From contig NZ_JAEMWU010000001.1 in NCBI RefSeq assembly GCF_017303215.1, forward strand, positions 806,001 to 870,000: 64,000 nucleotides of DNA, read 5' to 3'. Below the pieces are notes generated by a model that saw nothing but the letters and a program-made list of their open reading frames with translations, ran no database searches and had not been told where the DNA came from. The position numbers and the translations under genes are program-made. Shown piece by piece: positions 26,453-34,114 of the stretch. Origin of the DNA: Microbacterium esteraromaticum (lineage in GTDB: Bacteria > Actinomycetota > Actinomycetes > Actinomycetales > Microbacteriaceae). The stretch's first letter is position 1; each line of letters starts with the position of its first letter.

Positions 26453-27210
26453 AACGAGAAGCCAGCGCTGTCGCACAGGTCGAGCAGATGACCACATGGC
26501 ATCCGCTGGAGTGGTGGCGCATCGAAGCGGGCGCATGGAACGGGCACCGCGAAGTGTTGGATGCGCTGCGCGCGGTGGCTCCGTCCGCGGTGCGGCCCAC
26601 GTTCGCGCCCGGTCGGCCGCCCATCTGGGCGATGCTCTACGTCGCACTCAGCCTTGCGGCTGCCGTCACCCCCGCCGCCGCAGCCTTCATCGCCTACCGT
26701 GCTGTCGTGCGCGACCGCGTCGACCCGCTGGTGCTGGCACCACTGGGTATCGCAATCCTGCTGGCCGCTCTCGTGCTGGCCGCCGATCTAGTGCTGTTCC
26801 GCAACGTCACGCGTGCACGAGTCGCTTCCGGCTCGCATGCCCTGGGGCTTGCCCACCTGATCCCGTCGCTGACGCTGCTCGGACTGATCGCCTTCTGCGC
26901 CGCAACCGGGCGGCTGGGGCCCGACGCGTGGTGGACCTGGGCGGTGGTGCTTGATGTTCTCGTCGGCGTGGTGCTCATCGTACAGGGACGCCCGGCACGG
27001 GCGACGGCACCCGAGACGCCGGACTTCTCGGCGGTCGACGCCGTAGTCGCCGGTATCACGCCCCCACAGCGGGACGCGGTGCGGGCAGACCTCGAGGCCG
27101 CGATCGCTCAGCTTCAGCAGCGTGGCGTGATCGGCGACGAGGAGGCCGCCATCGCGCGCTCTGCACCGCTCGGTCGCCTCGGCTCGACCCTCGTCGTCCC
27201 GGCGGCCTGA
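26440..27210 (+). CDS. Tetraspan membrane protein of unknown function (family C)
   Basis: 256 residues from ATG 26440, starting MGQVK; the upstream in-frame extension to 26266 runs through the remnant and is not used. It has the family C signature WHPLEWWRIEAG, about four transmembrane helices at 70-185, and the tail AIAQLQQRGVIG then APLGRLGSTLVVP. Its start lies in a 13-nt overlap with a truncated family B frame, so its usual translational partner has been lost; it may now depend on its own weak RBS or be poorly made. Function is unknown. Confidence 0.7.
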   Translation: MGQVKREASAVAQVEQMTTWHPLEWWRIEAGAWNGHREVLDALRAVAPSAVRPTFAPGRPPIWAMLYVALSLAAAVTPAAAAFIAYRAVVRDRVDPLVLAPLGIAILLAALVLAADLVLFRNVTRARVASGSHALGLAHLIPSLTLLGLIAFCAATGRLGPDAWWTWAVVLDVLVGVVLIVQGRPARATAPETPDFSAVDAVVAGITPPQRDAVRADLEAAIAQLQQRGVIGDEEAAIARSAPLGRLGSTLVVPAA

Positions 27211-27262
27211 CAGACCCGGTCTTCGTCGGACGTCGCACCCCGGTCCAGACAATCGGCAGTCG

Positions 27263-27310
27263 AACGGGGAGTTGTCCCCATCGACGGCCGTCGTGATTGT
27301 TCCGTAGGGT
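27263..27310 (+). promoter_or_regulatory. Operator/promoter cassette 2
   Basis: The inverted repeat at 27263-27282 (AACGGGGAG-TT-GTCCCCATC, slightly imperfect) is followed after exactly 22 nt by TAGGGT at 27305-27310. It precedes the WXG100 gene at 27365. The leader after the -10, which contains GGTTGT and GTCGGGCCGG, is also similar to the leader of cassette 3. Confidence 0.75.
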
Positions 27311-27364
27311 TGTGGTTGTCGGGCCGGCTGGTCCGGTCCAATCGATTTGGCGGCGGTGTTGACG

Positions 27365-27652
27365 ATGGCCGATTTCGGTGCGTCTTATGCGGAGATGGAG
27401 CAGGTGGCGTCGTCGTTGTCGCAGGCTCGTGATGACATTCAGGGTCAGCTGGACACGCTGAAGGGTCAGGTGGACACCCTGCTGGGTGAGGACTTCAAGA
27501 CGCAGCACGCGTCGAGCAAGTTCGGTGAGGGCTATGGCGAGCTCACTACCGGTCTGAAGAGTGCTGTTGACGGCATCAATGACATGTCGGAGTCGCTGCT
27601 GGGCATGATGCGCGCGATCCAGGATCTGGATCAGCAGCTCGCCGGCAGCTGA
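27365..27652 (+). CDS. WXG100-like protein, near-identical paralogue 1
   Basis: 95 residues from ATG 27365. Two helices are joined at a turn where the Trp of WXG is replaced (GEDFKTQHAS). It differs from the protein at 31182 at only two residues (Ser versus Gly in HASxKF and at the last residue). The DNA is also nearly identical, pointing to recent duplication or gene conversion. It is expected to be exported by the EssC-like motor or to act as a co-secreted partner. It is the first gene of a set followed by family B and C genes. Confidence 0.85.
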   Translation: MADFGASYAEMEQVASSLSQARDDIQGQLDTLKGQVDTLLGEDFKTQHASSKFGEGYGELTTGLKSAVDGINDMSESLLGMMRAIQDLDQQLAGS

Positions 27653-27684
27653 CCACTTCAACAACTGTGCAGAGGGGGCGACCG

Positions 27685-28260
27685 ATGATCCCGGTGCCCG
27701 CGACCATCGACGCCGATGTGGAGTCCTGGGCGCGGGACAGGGCCGAGCCGCTGCGCTCCGTGCACGGTCTGGACGAACAGCGGACCTCAGTGATCGTGGC
27801 TGCGCTCGTGGTGGCGCACCGGCTGGCGGCTAGGGGGCGCGGCCAGTTCTTCCTGCTCTTCGATCCGCTCAGCAAGCTCGTCGCGCCGTTTCACGTGGTC
27901 ATCTCCGAAGGCGAGCTGGCACCCACAGCGCAGCGGAACTTCCTGCTGCCGACAGCGCCGCGGCCACCTGAGCTTCGACTCACGTCGGAAACAGCGTTCG
28001 GCGTCGGCTGCTCGTCGACGCTCCTGACCACGCGTCCCGGGACGGCCGAGATCCGGTGGCTCTTCGTCGCCACCGGGATGACCCTGGCGGCGACGCTCGC
28101 GCCGGTGGCGACTGTTGCGACGATGTCGATGGGCATCACCGCTGAGGATCTCCTCGGCGCGCTCAGCGTCGAAGGCGGACGACTGGGCCGCTCTGCTGTT
28201 TTCGAACCGGAGGCGCCCATCGCCGAGACGCGTGATGCGCAGGAGGAGTGGGCGCTGTGA
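27685..28260 (+). CDS. T7SS-locus protein of unknown function (family B)
   Basis: 191 residues from ATG 27685, with an AGAGGGGG box 7 nt upstream; a GTG at 27667 is less likely. It carries GVGCSSTLL and IRWLFVATG, matching the product at 24859, and ends FEPEAPIAETRDAQEEWAL. The last four codons overlap the next gene by 13 nt. No signal peptide or catalytic motif is seen. The tandem placement WXG100, family B, family C suggests a repeated functional module, possibly chaperone plus membrane receptor for a given WXG100 protein. Confidence 0.7.
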   Translation: MIPVPATIDADVESWARDRAEPLRSVHGLDEQRTSVIVAALVVAHRLAARGRGQFFLLFDPLSKLVAPFHVVISEGELAPTAQRNFLLPTAPRPPELRLTSETAFGVGCSSTLLTTRPGTAEIRWLFVATGMTLAATLAPVATVATMSMGITAEDLLGALSVEGGRLGRSAVFEPEAPIAETRDAQEEWAL

Positions 28261-29579
28261 GTGTGGACGTGAGTCGGGAGATCGTCGAGAACGCCGAACG
28301 CTGGGGCGGGCTGAACTGGTGGGAGCTCGAGGCCGGGCTCTTCCGCGATCATCCGAAGATTCGCAGCGCACTCAGCACGATGTCGCCGGCTGCGGCCCGA
28401 TGGTACTTCGCCAAGGGCAGGATCGATCCTCTGCAACCGATCATTGCGCTCATGCACCTCGTCGCACCGGTGCTGCCGGCGGTCGCGCTCGTCGTGCTCG
28501 CCTCCCGTCACCTTCCGCGTCCGGACGGTGCGAGTTTTCTGCCGGCTGTGATCCTCATCGCGATCGCGGTGCTGCTCGGAACGATCAGCCTGATCGGCAA
28601 TGTGCGTCATCGCGATGAGGTCGAACCGCGCACCGCGATCATGATCGGCTGGGCCCACCTCGTTCCGTCGCTGATTCTGCTGGTCTTCGTCGTTCAGGCG
28701 CTGGCTACCGGCCGCTCGGCCGATGTGCAGCCGTGGATGGTCGTCGTGTTCGCGCTTGACGCCATCGTTGGTGTTCTCTACCTCGTGCTCACACCGCGGC
28801 CGAAAGATCGCGCTGCAGCGCGGGTCGAGCGTGCGCGTGCGCTCTGGCGCAACGCGATGGCGACGCTGGTTGCGGCGGACGAAAAGAAGGTGCGCGCAGA
28901 GCTCGCCGGCGCGATCGATGTCCTTCTCGAACGCGACCTCATTGACCGGGAAACCGCCGATCGTGCGCGGGAAGCGCCGCTCGGCCTGCTGGGCGTTACG
29001 CTCGCGCCCGCATTGATGGCGAAGGCGAGCTCTCCAGGAGGGCATGATGCAGAGAGTCGGCCGCTCGCTCCCCTGATCGAAGAGGCCGAGGAATGGACAC
29101 CGCTGGACTGGTGGAAGCTCGAGATCAGGTCTTTCATCGTGGCGCCTGCCGTTGTCCGCGACCTGTCGATCATCGCGCCGCAGGAGGCCGTGCAGGCTGA
29201 GTACACGAAGATCACGGGTGCCAGCTGCCTGCGCTCGCTCAGTTACCTGTACGCGATCGTCGGCCCGCTCGTCGGCGCGGCGATGATGATCCGGTGGAGC
29301 TTGGTCTCACGATGGCGTCCGAACTGGCAAGGCATCTGCCTGACGCGCCCGCCGGCGCTCCTCCCCAGGCGTGAGCTCGCGGGGGGAGCCCTCCCCATCG
29401 GCGCTGCCCAACGGGAACGGCGCAGTCCTTGTATGATGCAATCGCCCTGGCCATGGTCTGGGTCGACCAGGAGGCATGATCGGTATGGCTACGGCGGGAA
29501 TCGTGCGTCTGAAGGGCGAAGACGAAGAGGTGGTCGCGATCGCCGTCGCGGCGAAGCGGGCCGTCGCCTACCACCGTGA
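28248..29579 (+). CDS. Chimeric family C membrane protein fused to a truncated, frameshifted second family C copy
   Basis: 443 residues from GTG 28248 (13-nt overlap with the family B gene). Residues 1-265 are a complete family C protein: WGGLNWWELE, four helices, AIDVLLERDLID, APLGLLGVTLAP. Near 29050 the frame runs into a second family C N-terminus (SRPLAPLIEEAEEW) that is almost identical to 25484-25724. A ~469-bp deletion at 29297 then shifts the frame, so the last ~95 residues are out-of-frame and basic; the ancestral stop at 29372-29374 is bypassed. The frame overruns the next gene by 104 nt. The first part may still function; the tail is probably junk. Confidence 0.6.
   Translation: MGAVSVDVSREIVENAERWGGLNWWELEAGLFRDHPKIRSALSTMSPAAARWYFAKGRIDPLQPIIALMHLVAPVLPAVALVVLASRHLPRPDGASFLPAVILIAIAVLLGTISLIGNVRHRDEVEPRTAIMIGWAHLVPSLILLVFVVQALATGRSADVQPWMVVVFALDAIVGVLYLVLTPRPKDRAAARVERARALWRNAMATLVAADEKKVRAELAGAIDVLLERDLIDRETADRAREAPLGLLGVTLAPALMAKASSPGGHDAESRPLAPLIEEAEEWTPLDWWKLEIRSFIVAPAVVRDLSIIAPQEAVQAEYTKITGASCLRSLSYLYAIVGPLVGAAMMIRWSLVSRWRPNWQGICLTRPPALLPRRELAGGALPIGAAQRERRSPCMMQSPWPWSGSTRRHDRYGYGGNRASEGRRRRGGRDRRRGEAGRRLPP
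29057..29433 (+). repeat. Direct repeat copy B with internal deletion
   Basis: 29057-29297 matches 25484-25724, and 29297-29433 matches 26193-26326. The 469-bp interval present between these parts in copy A is absent here, and since 469 is not a multiple of three the reading frame is broken. Copy B keeps the better operator (29380-29399) at its end. Confidence 0.85.
29380..29437 (+). promoter_or_regulatory. Operator/promoter cassette variant before the 29476 gene
   Basis: GGGGAG-CC-CTCCCC with a trailing ATC (repeat at 29380-29399) precedes a strong -10-like TATGAT at 29432-29437. The spacing from repeat to -10 is 32 nt, ten more than the 22 nt of the other cassettes, that is, about one helical turn. 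An RBS (AGGAGG) at 29469-29474 and ATG 29476 follow. Confidence 0.6.
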
Positions 29580-30348
29580 CCTGCAGCGTGAGCTGATGCC
29601 GCAGCTCAGCGCGCTGCACGCAGCCCGGCGCGAGATGACAACTCCGCATCCGCAGTTGCAGATGCCGTCCGCAGAGACCGCTGCCCGGGGGCGCGGAATC
29701 GTGTGGACCTTCCTGTTCGCGGTGAGCCTGGTGGCGGCAGTCGTCGCCGTTGCGATGCTCTCTCCGCTGGGTCCGCGCACGAAATGGGTGGCCCCTGATG
29801 TCGCGGTGCAGATCGCCATGCCGGCGCTGATCATCGCCGCGATCGCCGGGGTCGGTGCACTGATCTTGCGACCCGCACGAGGACGCGCCGCAGTCGCGAC
29901 CGTGCTCTCGTCCATCGTCACCATTCTGCTTGCCGCCGTCTTCCTGTTCCGCCTGGTCGGTGGAGGAGGGGACAGAGGCTTCACGGCCGAGCAGCTCGGC
30001 CCCTGGCTTGCTGGCGCAGGCATCCTGCTCGTGCTCCTGATCGCCCTGACCTGGCGGCTCGACCGCCTTCGCCGGAGCGATGTGTTTGCCGAAGGAGGCA
30101 TCCCGAAGGGCAATCGCGAGGCGCAGGCCGACGCTCGTCGTGTGAGGGAGTCCGCGCGGCGAGCGGCGAACCTGACGCCAGCCACCGCCGCAGCGCGGGA
30201 TGAACTCCGACAGCAGTGGGCGCATGCGCTGCAGCAGCGCGGCGCGCGCACCGAGGCCGCGGACCAGGCCGCAGAAATCGGGCCTGTGGCGTGGCTCGTC
30301 TGGACGGTGTACGACGGCGACCTGGATGTCTCCCTGCTGCTTCGCTGA
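29476..30348 (+). CDS. Tetraspan membrane protein of unknown function
   Basis: 290 residues; AGGAGG sits just before ATG 29476. A ~70-residue basic helical N-terminus precedes four transmembrane helices (about 75-98, 112-135, 142-163, 176-195) and a helical, Arg/Ala-rich C-terminal tail of ~95 residues. It lacks the WW motif of family C, but its general layout is similar. It has its own promoter cassette with TATGAT. It is likely an envelope component of the T7SS-like system; no known family is recognised. Confidence 0.7.
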   Translation: MIGMATAGIVRLKGEDEEVVAIAVAAKRAVAYHRDLQRELMPQLSALHAARREMTTPHPQLQMPSAETAARGRGIVWTFLFAVSLVAAVVAVAMLSPLGPRTKWVAPDVAVQIAMPALIIAAIAGVGALILRPARGRAAVATVLSSIVTILLAAVFLFRLVGGGGDRGFTAEQLGPWLAGAGILLVLLIALTWRLDRLRRSDVFAEGGIPKGNREAQADARRVRESARRAANLTPATAAARDELRQQWAHALQQRGARTEAADQAAEIGPVAWLVWTVYDGDLDVSLLLR

Positions 30349-30445
30349 CGGCCTGCTGGTCGCGGTCGAGAACGAAGGAAGCTGATTCACGAGCGACGCG
30401 CCCTCGACGCAGCGGCCAACGCCGCGACATGGTGATTGGCTACGG

Positions 30446-30973
30446 TTGAGTGGTGGCTCATCCACCCCCTCGCATGCCCGGTGGCAACGCAGAGCGACGA
30501 CCACCTACCTGCTGTTGAGGATGCTGCAGGCCGCGACCTTGATCGTGTATCTCGTCGGCTCGCTTCTACTGACGGGCGGCCAGTTCAAACAGGGGCACGG
30601 GCCGATGTGGGGCGAGGTGCTGTACTTTCCGCTCTTCTCCGTTCCGGGCTGGTTGATGGTCGGCGTGTCCGTGCTCGGTGTGCTTCTCGTGATCCCCGTG
30701 CTCGTACTGGCGAGGGTGAGTGACGCGGGCCGGATCGGCGGTGTGTTCGCGGCGACAGGCGCCGCGGCGGCGGCGTCCTTCATGTTCGCGGCGGTGCTCC
30801 CCGCGGAAAGCGCTGGCGATCTCGCCCTGCGGTGGACGGCGGCCTGGACGGATGGCGCGGTCGCCGTCGTGCTGATGGCTCTCTCCCTTGTTCTCTCCGT
30901 CCGTTCCGATCGTGCACGCGAGCAAGCAGGACTGCCCAAGTGGACAGGGATGGATGATGACGACCAGCAATGA
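30446..30973 (+). CDS. Small tetraspan membrane protein of unknown function
   Basis: 175 residues if started at TTG 30446; the alternative ATG 30521 gives 150 residues but begins inside the first hydrophobic segment. Four transmembrane helices are predicted by eye (about 22-45, 67-93, 98-120, 130-150). The C-terminus ends in an acidic run, GMDDDDQQ. It lies between the 29476 gene and cassette 3, in the same direction. No recognised family. Confidence 0.6.
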   Translation: MSGGSSTPSHARWQRRATTTYLLLRMLQAATLIVYLVGSLLLTGGQFKQGHGPMWGEVLYFPLFSVPGWLMVGVSVLGVLLVIPVLVLARVSDAGRIGGVFAATGAAAAASFMFAAVLPAESAGDLALRWTAAWTDGAVAVVLMALSLVLSVRSDRAREQAGLPKWTGMDDDDQQ

Positions 30974-31079
30974 CGTCGGTCGGTCAGGGACAGGAAGCCG
31001 AGGCATGCGTGCCGCACGTGCGAAAGATCCTTCGCGCTCAAAGGCGCAGACGGACCGAACATCGCCCAAGACCGACGTC

Positions 31080-31127
31080 GATGGGGAGTTCTCCCCATCG
31101 ACGGGTTCTGTCGGGGGCCCGTAGGGT
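31080..31127 (+). promoter_or_regulatory. Operator/promoter cassette 3: perfect inverted repeat plus -10 box
   Basis: The inverted repeat at 31080-31099 is identical to that at 22585-22604 (arms GATGGGGAG and CTCCCCATC, TT spacer). TAGGGT follows after 22 nt at 31122-31127. It precedes the WXG100 gene at 31182 with a good RBS (CGGAGG) at 31168-31173. Confidence 0.78.
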
Positions 31128-31181
31128 GGGTGTTGTCGGGCCGGGGTGGTCCGGTTCGGGTAACTTTCGGAGGTGTTGTTG

Positions 31182-31469
31182 ATGGCCGATTTCGGTGCGT
31201 CTTATGCGGAGATGGAGCAGGTGGCGTCGTCGTTGTCGCAGGCTCGTGATGACATTCAGGGTCAGCTGGACACGCTGAAGGGTCAGGTGGACACTCTGCT
31301 GGGTGAGGACTTCAAGACGCAGCACGCGTCGGGCAAGTTCGGTGAGGGCTATGGCGAGCTCACTACCGGTCTGAAGAGTGCTGTTGACGGCATCAATGAC
31401 ATGTCGGAGTCGCTGCTGGGCATGATGCGCGCGATCCAGGATCTGGATCAGCAGCTCGCCGGCGGCTGA
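31182..31469 (+). CDS. WXG100-like protein, near-identical paralogue 2
   Basis: 95 residues from ATG 31182, chosen because the RBS CGGAGG is well placed; three upstream non-ATG codons are in frame. It is the twin of the 27365 product (two residue differences). The helical hairpin has DFKTQHASGKF at the turn instead of WXG. A strong hairpin terminator follows at 31494, so it is probably transcribed mostly as a single gene. That would give an excess of this protein over the downstream genes, as seen for abundant WXG100 substrates. Confidence 0.86.
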   Translation: MADFGASYAEMEQVASSLSQARDDIQGQLDTLKGQVDTLLGEDFKTQHASGKFGEGYGELTTGLKSAVDGINDMSESLLGMMRAIQDLDQQLAGG

Positions 31470-31493
31470 ACACCCACCGAGTCTTTTCCAGAA

Positions 31494-31518
31494 AGGGCCG
31501 ACCATTTCGGTCGGCCCT
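31494..31518 (+). terminator. Hairpin terminator after the WXG100 gene
   Basis: AGGGCCGACC and GGTCGGCCCT form a perfect 10-bp stem around a 5-nt loop (ATTTC), followed by CTCTCTGCG rather than a clean T tract. It likely terminates or attenuates transcription from cassette 3. Confidence 0.75.
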
Positions 31519-31566
31519 CTCTGCGTCTGACGGAGCCCGCCGCCGCGGGGCGAGGAGAGATACCGC

Positions 31567-31776
31567 ATGACGATCGACGATGATGCGCTCCAGCGTGCGC
31601 TGGCGGGACTGCACGTGCGGATTCCCCGATCGGACGAGGATGCCGCGCAGCTGCGCGCAGAGGTGCGCGCAGCGGACGCCGCTCTCGGCGCCGCACTGCG
31701 TGCTGCCGACCGGCGACGCGCTCACACCATGCCGGCGGAGGCACCGGCATCCGAAACAGGACAGGACCAGGCATGA
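31567..31776 (+). CDS. Small hypothetical protein
   Basis: 69 residues, RBS GAGGAGA before ATG 31567, and a 4-nt ATGA overlap with the next WXG100-type gene. It is helical and Ala/Arg/Asp-rich, without membrane segment or signal. The small size and tight coupling to a WXG100 gene and a large substrate gene fit a chaperone or partner protein. No family is recognised. Confidence 0.65.
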   Translation: MTIDDDALQRALAGLHVRIPRSDEDAAQLRAEVRAADAALGAALRAADRRRAHTMPAEAPASETGQDQA

Positions 31777-32048
31777 GCGACGTCCGGATGGATCTTGCCC
31801 AGCTCGAGTCGACCGCCCAGGCCGCCAAGGGACTCGCCACGACCTTCGATGGAGCGGAATCGTTCGCTGCCGATGTGGGATCGCTCACAGGGCACAGCGG
31901 GCTGAGCGCCAAGGTCGACGACTTCGGCGGCAAATGGGACATCGCCAGGGAAGACCTGAGTGAGAGCCTGCGCTCTCAAGCCGAATTCATGCAGGCGATC
32001 GTCGACACGTTCCGTGACCTCGACGCGAAGATGGCTCAGGGGGAGTAG
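31773..32048 (+). CDS. WXG100-family protein
   Basis: 91 residues, helix-turn-helix hairpin with W55 in GGKWDIARED at the turn. It is ATGA-coupled to the upstream small gene and 3 nt before the hydrolase gene. It resembles the 22660 product (FEGRWDDRR versus FGGKWDIAR, and a similar VDTFRDLD/LEAFKDFD end). It is the probable secretion partner for the hydrolase at 32052. Confidence 0.83.
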   Translation: MSDVRMDLAQLESTAQAAKGLATTFDGAESFAADVGSLTGHSGLSAKVDDFGGKWDIAREDLSESLRSQAEFMQAIVDTFRDLDAKMAQGE

Positions 32049-32051
32049 AAC

Positions 32052-33617
32052 ATGACGGTGCTTCCGGGGCATCCCGAAGAACTGAGTGCTCGCGCGACGA
32101 CCCTCGTTGCCTCGGCCGACGTCATCCTCGAGGTCATCGGTGCGCTCCGGGGCATCGTCGCCGACGACGAAGGTAAGGCCGTTCACGCGCTCTACGAACA
32201 GAACGAGCAGATCTCGGCTGATCTGGAGCGCATTCATCCGCGCTACCGCGGCACGGCCGATGCGATCACCGAGTACGCCGTGGTGCTCACCGACGCCCAT
32301 GCTCGCGCAGAGAGCGCCCAGGCAGACCTGGACGATGCGCTCGACTCGCATAGCAGCGCCAGCTCGGCACTGAGAGATCTGACCGTGCGTGTGAGCGCCG
32401 CAGACGATCCGTCGCCGGAGCTCACCGATCAGATGCCCGGGGCCCAGCGGGCCGTCGACGCCGCCGTGGCGGCCATGGGCGACGCACTCTCGCGCATCCG
32501 CGCGGCGCGGGATGACATGGATGCTGCCGCCGAGACCGCGATGAACCGGATCGACGCCGCCATCGACCCGTCCAACGAGGGGTTCTGGGACGGCGTGGGA
32601 GATTTCTTCGCCGGGGTCGGGGACTTCCTCTCGGGGATCGGTGAGTGGATAGGCGACTTCCTGCAAGACGTCGTGAACCTGCTGAAGGCGATCGCCGACA
32701 CACTGGTGGCGATTCTGGGTGTGCTGGTCGTGCTCGTGCTGATCGTCGCCGTCGGGGCGTTGTTCGGCACGGTCGGGCTCGTCATCGGCGCGGTGATCGC
32801 GATCGCACTCGCCGCCTTCTTGATCTGGAGCGTGCTGTCGGACGTCGCGCGCGACACGCCCGCTGTGGCGGGCAAGAACCCCTACGCGGGTGCCAGCAAG
32901 AAGGAGATACCCGACGACCCGAGCCTCGCCAACGTGCTCGATGGCGCCGGTGAGGTCGATGCCCTCGGCCTGGAAGACGAGAGCGTGGTGAAGATCTCGA
33001 AGGTGCTGGGCCCGGACGGCTGGCACTACACGGTCACCTTGCCGAGCACGCAGGAGTGGCTCTCGCGATTCGGCGACAAGGGAGCGGTCAACGACCTCGA
33101 CAGCAACCTCGCGCTCATGCTGACACCAGCGCTGCAGACGCAGTACGAGCGCGCTGTGCTCGATGCGATGCGCCAGGCGGGAGTCGGCCCCGACGATCCG
33201 GTCATGCTCGTCGGCTTCAGCCAGGGCGGGATCATGGCCGGGCATCTCGCGGCGTACAACTCCGACTACAACTGGCAGGCCGTTGTCGCAGCCGGGGCTC
33301 CCATCGATCACATGCCGATTCCCGGCGACATCGACGTCGTCTCGGTGCAGCACAACGGCGACCCGGTGCCGAGGTTGGATGCCATTGCCGGCGACTTCGA
33401 CAGCATTGAGCACGGGGCGAACTGGACATCGATCCGAGTCGACCCGCCGAACCCGAACGCTGTTCTCGGCGTCGACGTCGGTGCGCACAACGCCGACAAG
33501 TACTCCCAGACCTACCAGGCTCACCTCGACCAGGTGCAGGCAAGGCATCCTGGGCTGGCGGACTTCTTCAACGATGATGGCTACACCGACGTCTCGTACT
33601 ACCACTGGAGCGAATGA
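32052..33617 (+). CDS. Candidate T7SS effector: helical WXG-like N-terminus plus alpha/beta-hydrolase domain
   Basis: 521 residues. Residues about 1-175 are long helices like WXG100/LXG domains. Residues about 185-275 include several hydrophobic segments, the strongest around 215-268. The C-terminal ~220 residues are an alpha/beta hydrolase with the nucleophile elbow GFSQG (S390), a candidate Asp in GDPVPRLD and a candidate His in GAHNAD. The fold suggests an esterase, lipase or cutinase-like enzyme. It is preceded by a WXG100 gene and followed by a lipoprotein gene with a 4-nt overlap, which could protect the producer or assist export. The layout matches the 22962 product. Substrate is unknown. 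Confidence 0.8.
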   Translation: MTVLPGHPEELSARATTLVASADVILEVIGALRGIVADDEGKAVHALYEQNEQISADLERIHPRYRGTADAITEYAVVLTDAHARAESAQADLDDALDSHSSASSALRDLTVRVSAADDPSPELTDQMPGAQRAVDAAVAAMGDALSRIRAARDDMDAAAETAMNRIDAAIDPSNEGFWDGVGDFFAGVGDFLSGIGEWIGDFLQDVVNLLKAIADTLVAILGVLVVLVLIVAVGALFGTVGLVIGAVIAIALAAFLIWSVLSDVARDTPAVAGKNPYAGASKKEIPDDPSLANVLDGAGEVDALGLEDESVVKISKVLGPDGWHYTVTLPSTQEWLSRFGDKGAVNDLDSNLALMLTPALQTQYERAVLDAMRQAGVGPDDPVMLVGFSQGGIMAGHLAAYNSDYNWQAVVAAGAPIDHMPIPGDIDVVSVQHNGDPVPRLDAIAGDFDSIEHGANWTSIRVDPPNPNAVLGVDVGAHNADKYSQTYQAHLDQVQARHPGLADFFNDDGYTDVSYYHWSE

Positions 33618-34114
33618 CAATGCAGCATCGAAGCGTGCGGGGACGGCGATTGCTCGCTGCGGCTGTGGCAGGAGCGTTGCTCTCCGGCAGCGTGGCGGGG
33701 TGTGGGGTGCTGCCCCCGAGCGGCGGACAGACAGAGGAGCAGACTGTGGATTACGGTGACGTCTCGAGTGCTGTGGTGGCGGGCGTGCCACGCGTGGTCG
33801 CCGTTGACGGCTTGGAACGATCGCGCAATGGCTTCGGGCATCGACTCAGCATCGGCGTGGTCACCGATTCGCCCGAGCCGTTCACCAGCGATGAGCTCGA
33901 TGCGCTCCTCGAGGCAGTGTGGCGCGCGCTTCCCTGGGAACCGAACACGATCAAGGTGGTCGCGGGCACGAGCGCAGCCGAGGGGGAGGAACCGGTCGAT
34001 CTCCGAGCGGCGGCGGCCGAGCTCAGCCCGCTCGGCGTGACCAACGCCGGTCAGGGCGGAGTCAGCCTGACCGATATGGATGTCCGCTACGGTGCGTGGA
34101 CGGGGCCGGAGTGA
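33614..34114 (+). CDS. Putative lipoprotein
   Basis: 166 residues; start ATGA-coupled to the hydrolase gene. The basic N-terminus, hydrophobic h-region and lipobox VAGC place the lipidated Cys at residue 30. The mature part is ~135 residues with alternating strands and helices and a WRALPWEP segment. It is probably anchored outside the membrane. Its position directly after a candidate effector makes it a possible immunity lipoprotein. No family is recognised. Confidence 0.72.
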   Translation: MTMQHRSVRGRRLLAAAVAGALLSGSVAGCGVLPPSGGQTEEQTVDYGDVSSAVVAGVPRVVAVDGLERSRNGFGHRLSIGVVTDSPEPFTSDELDALLEAVWRALPWEPNTIKVVAGTSAAEGEEPVDLRAAAAELSPLGVTNAGQGGVSLTDMDVRYGAWTGPE

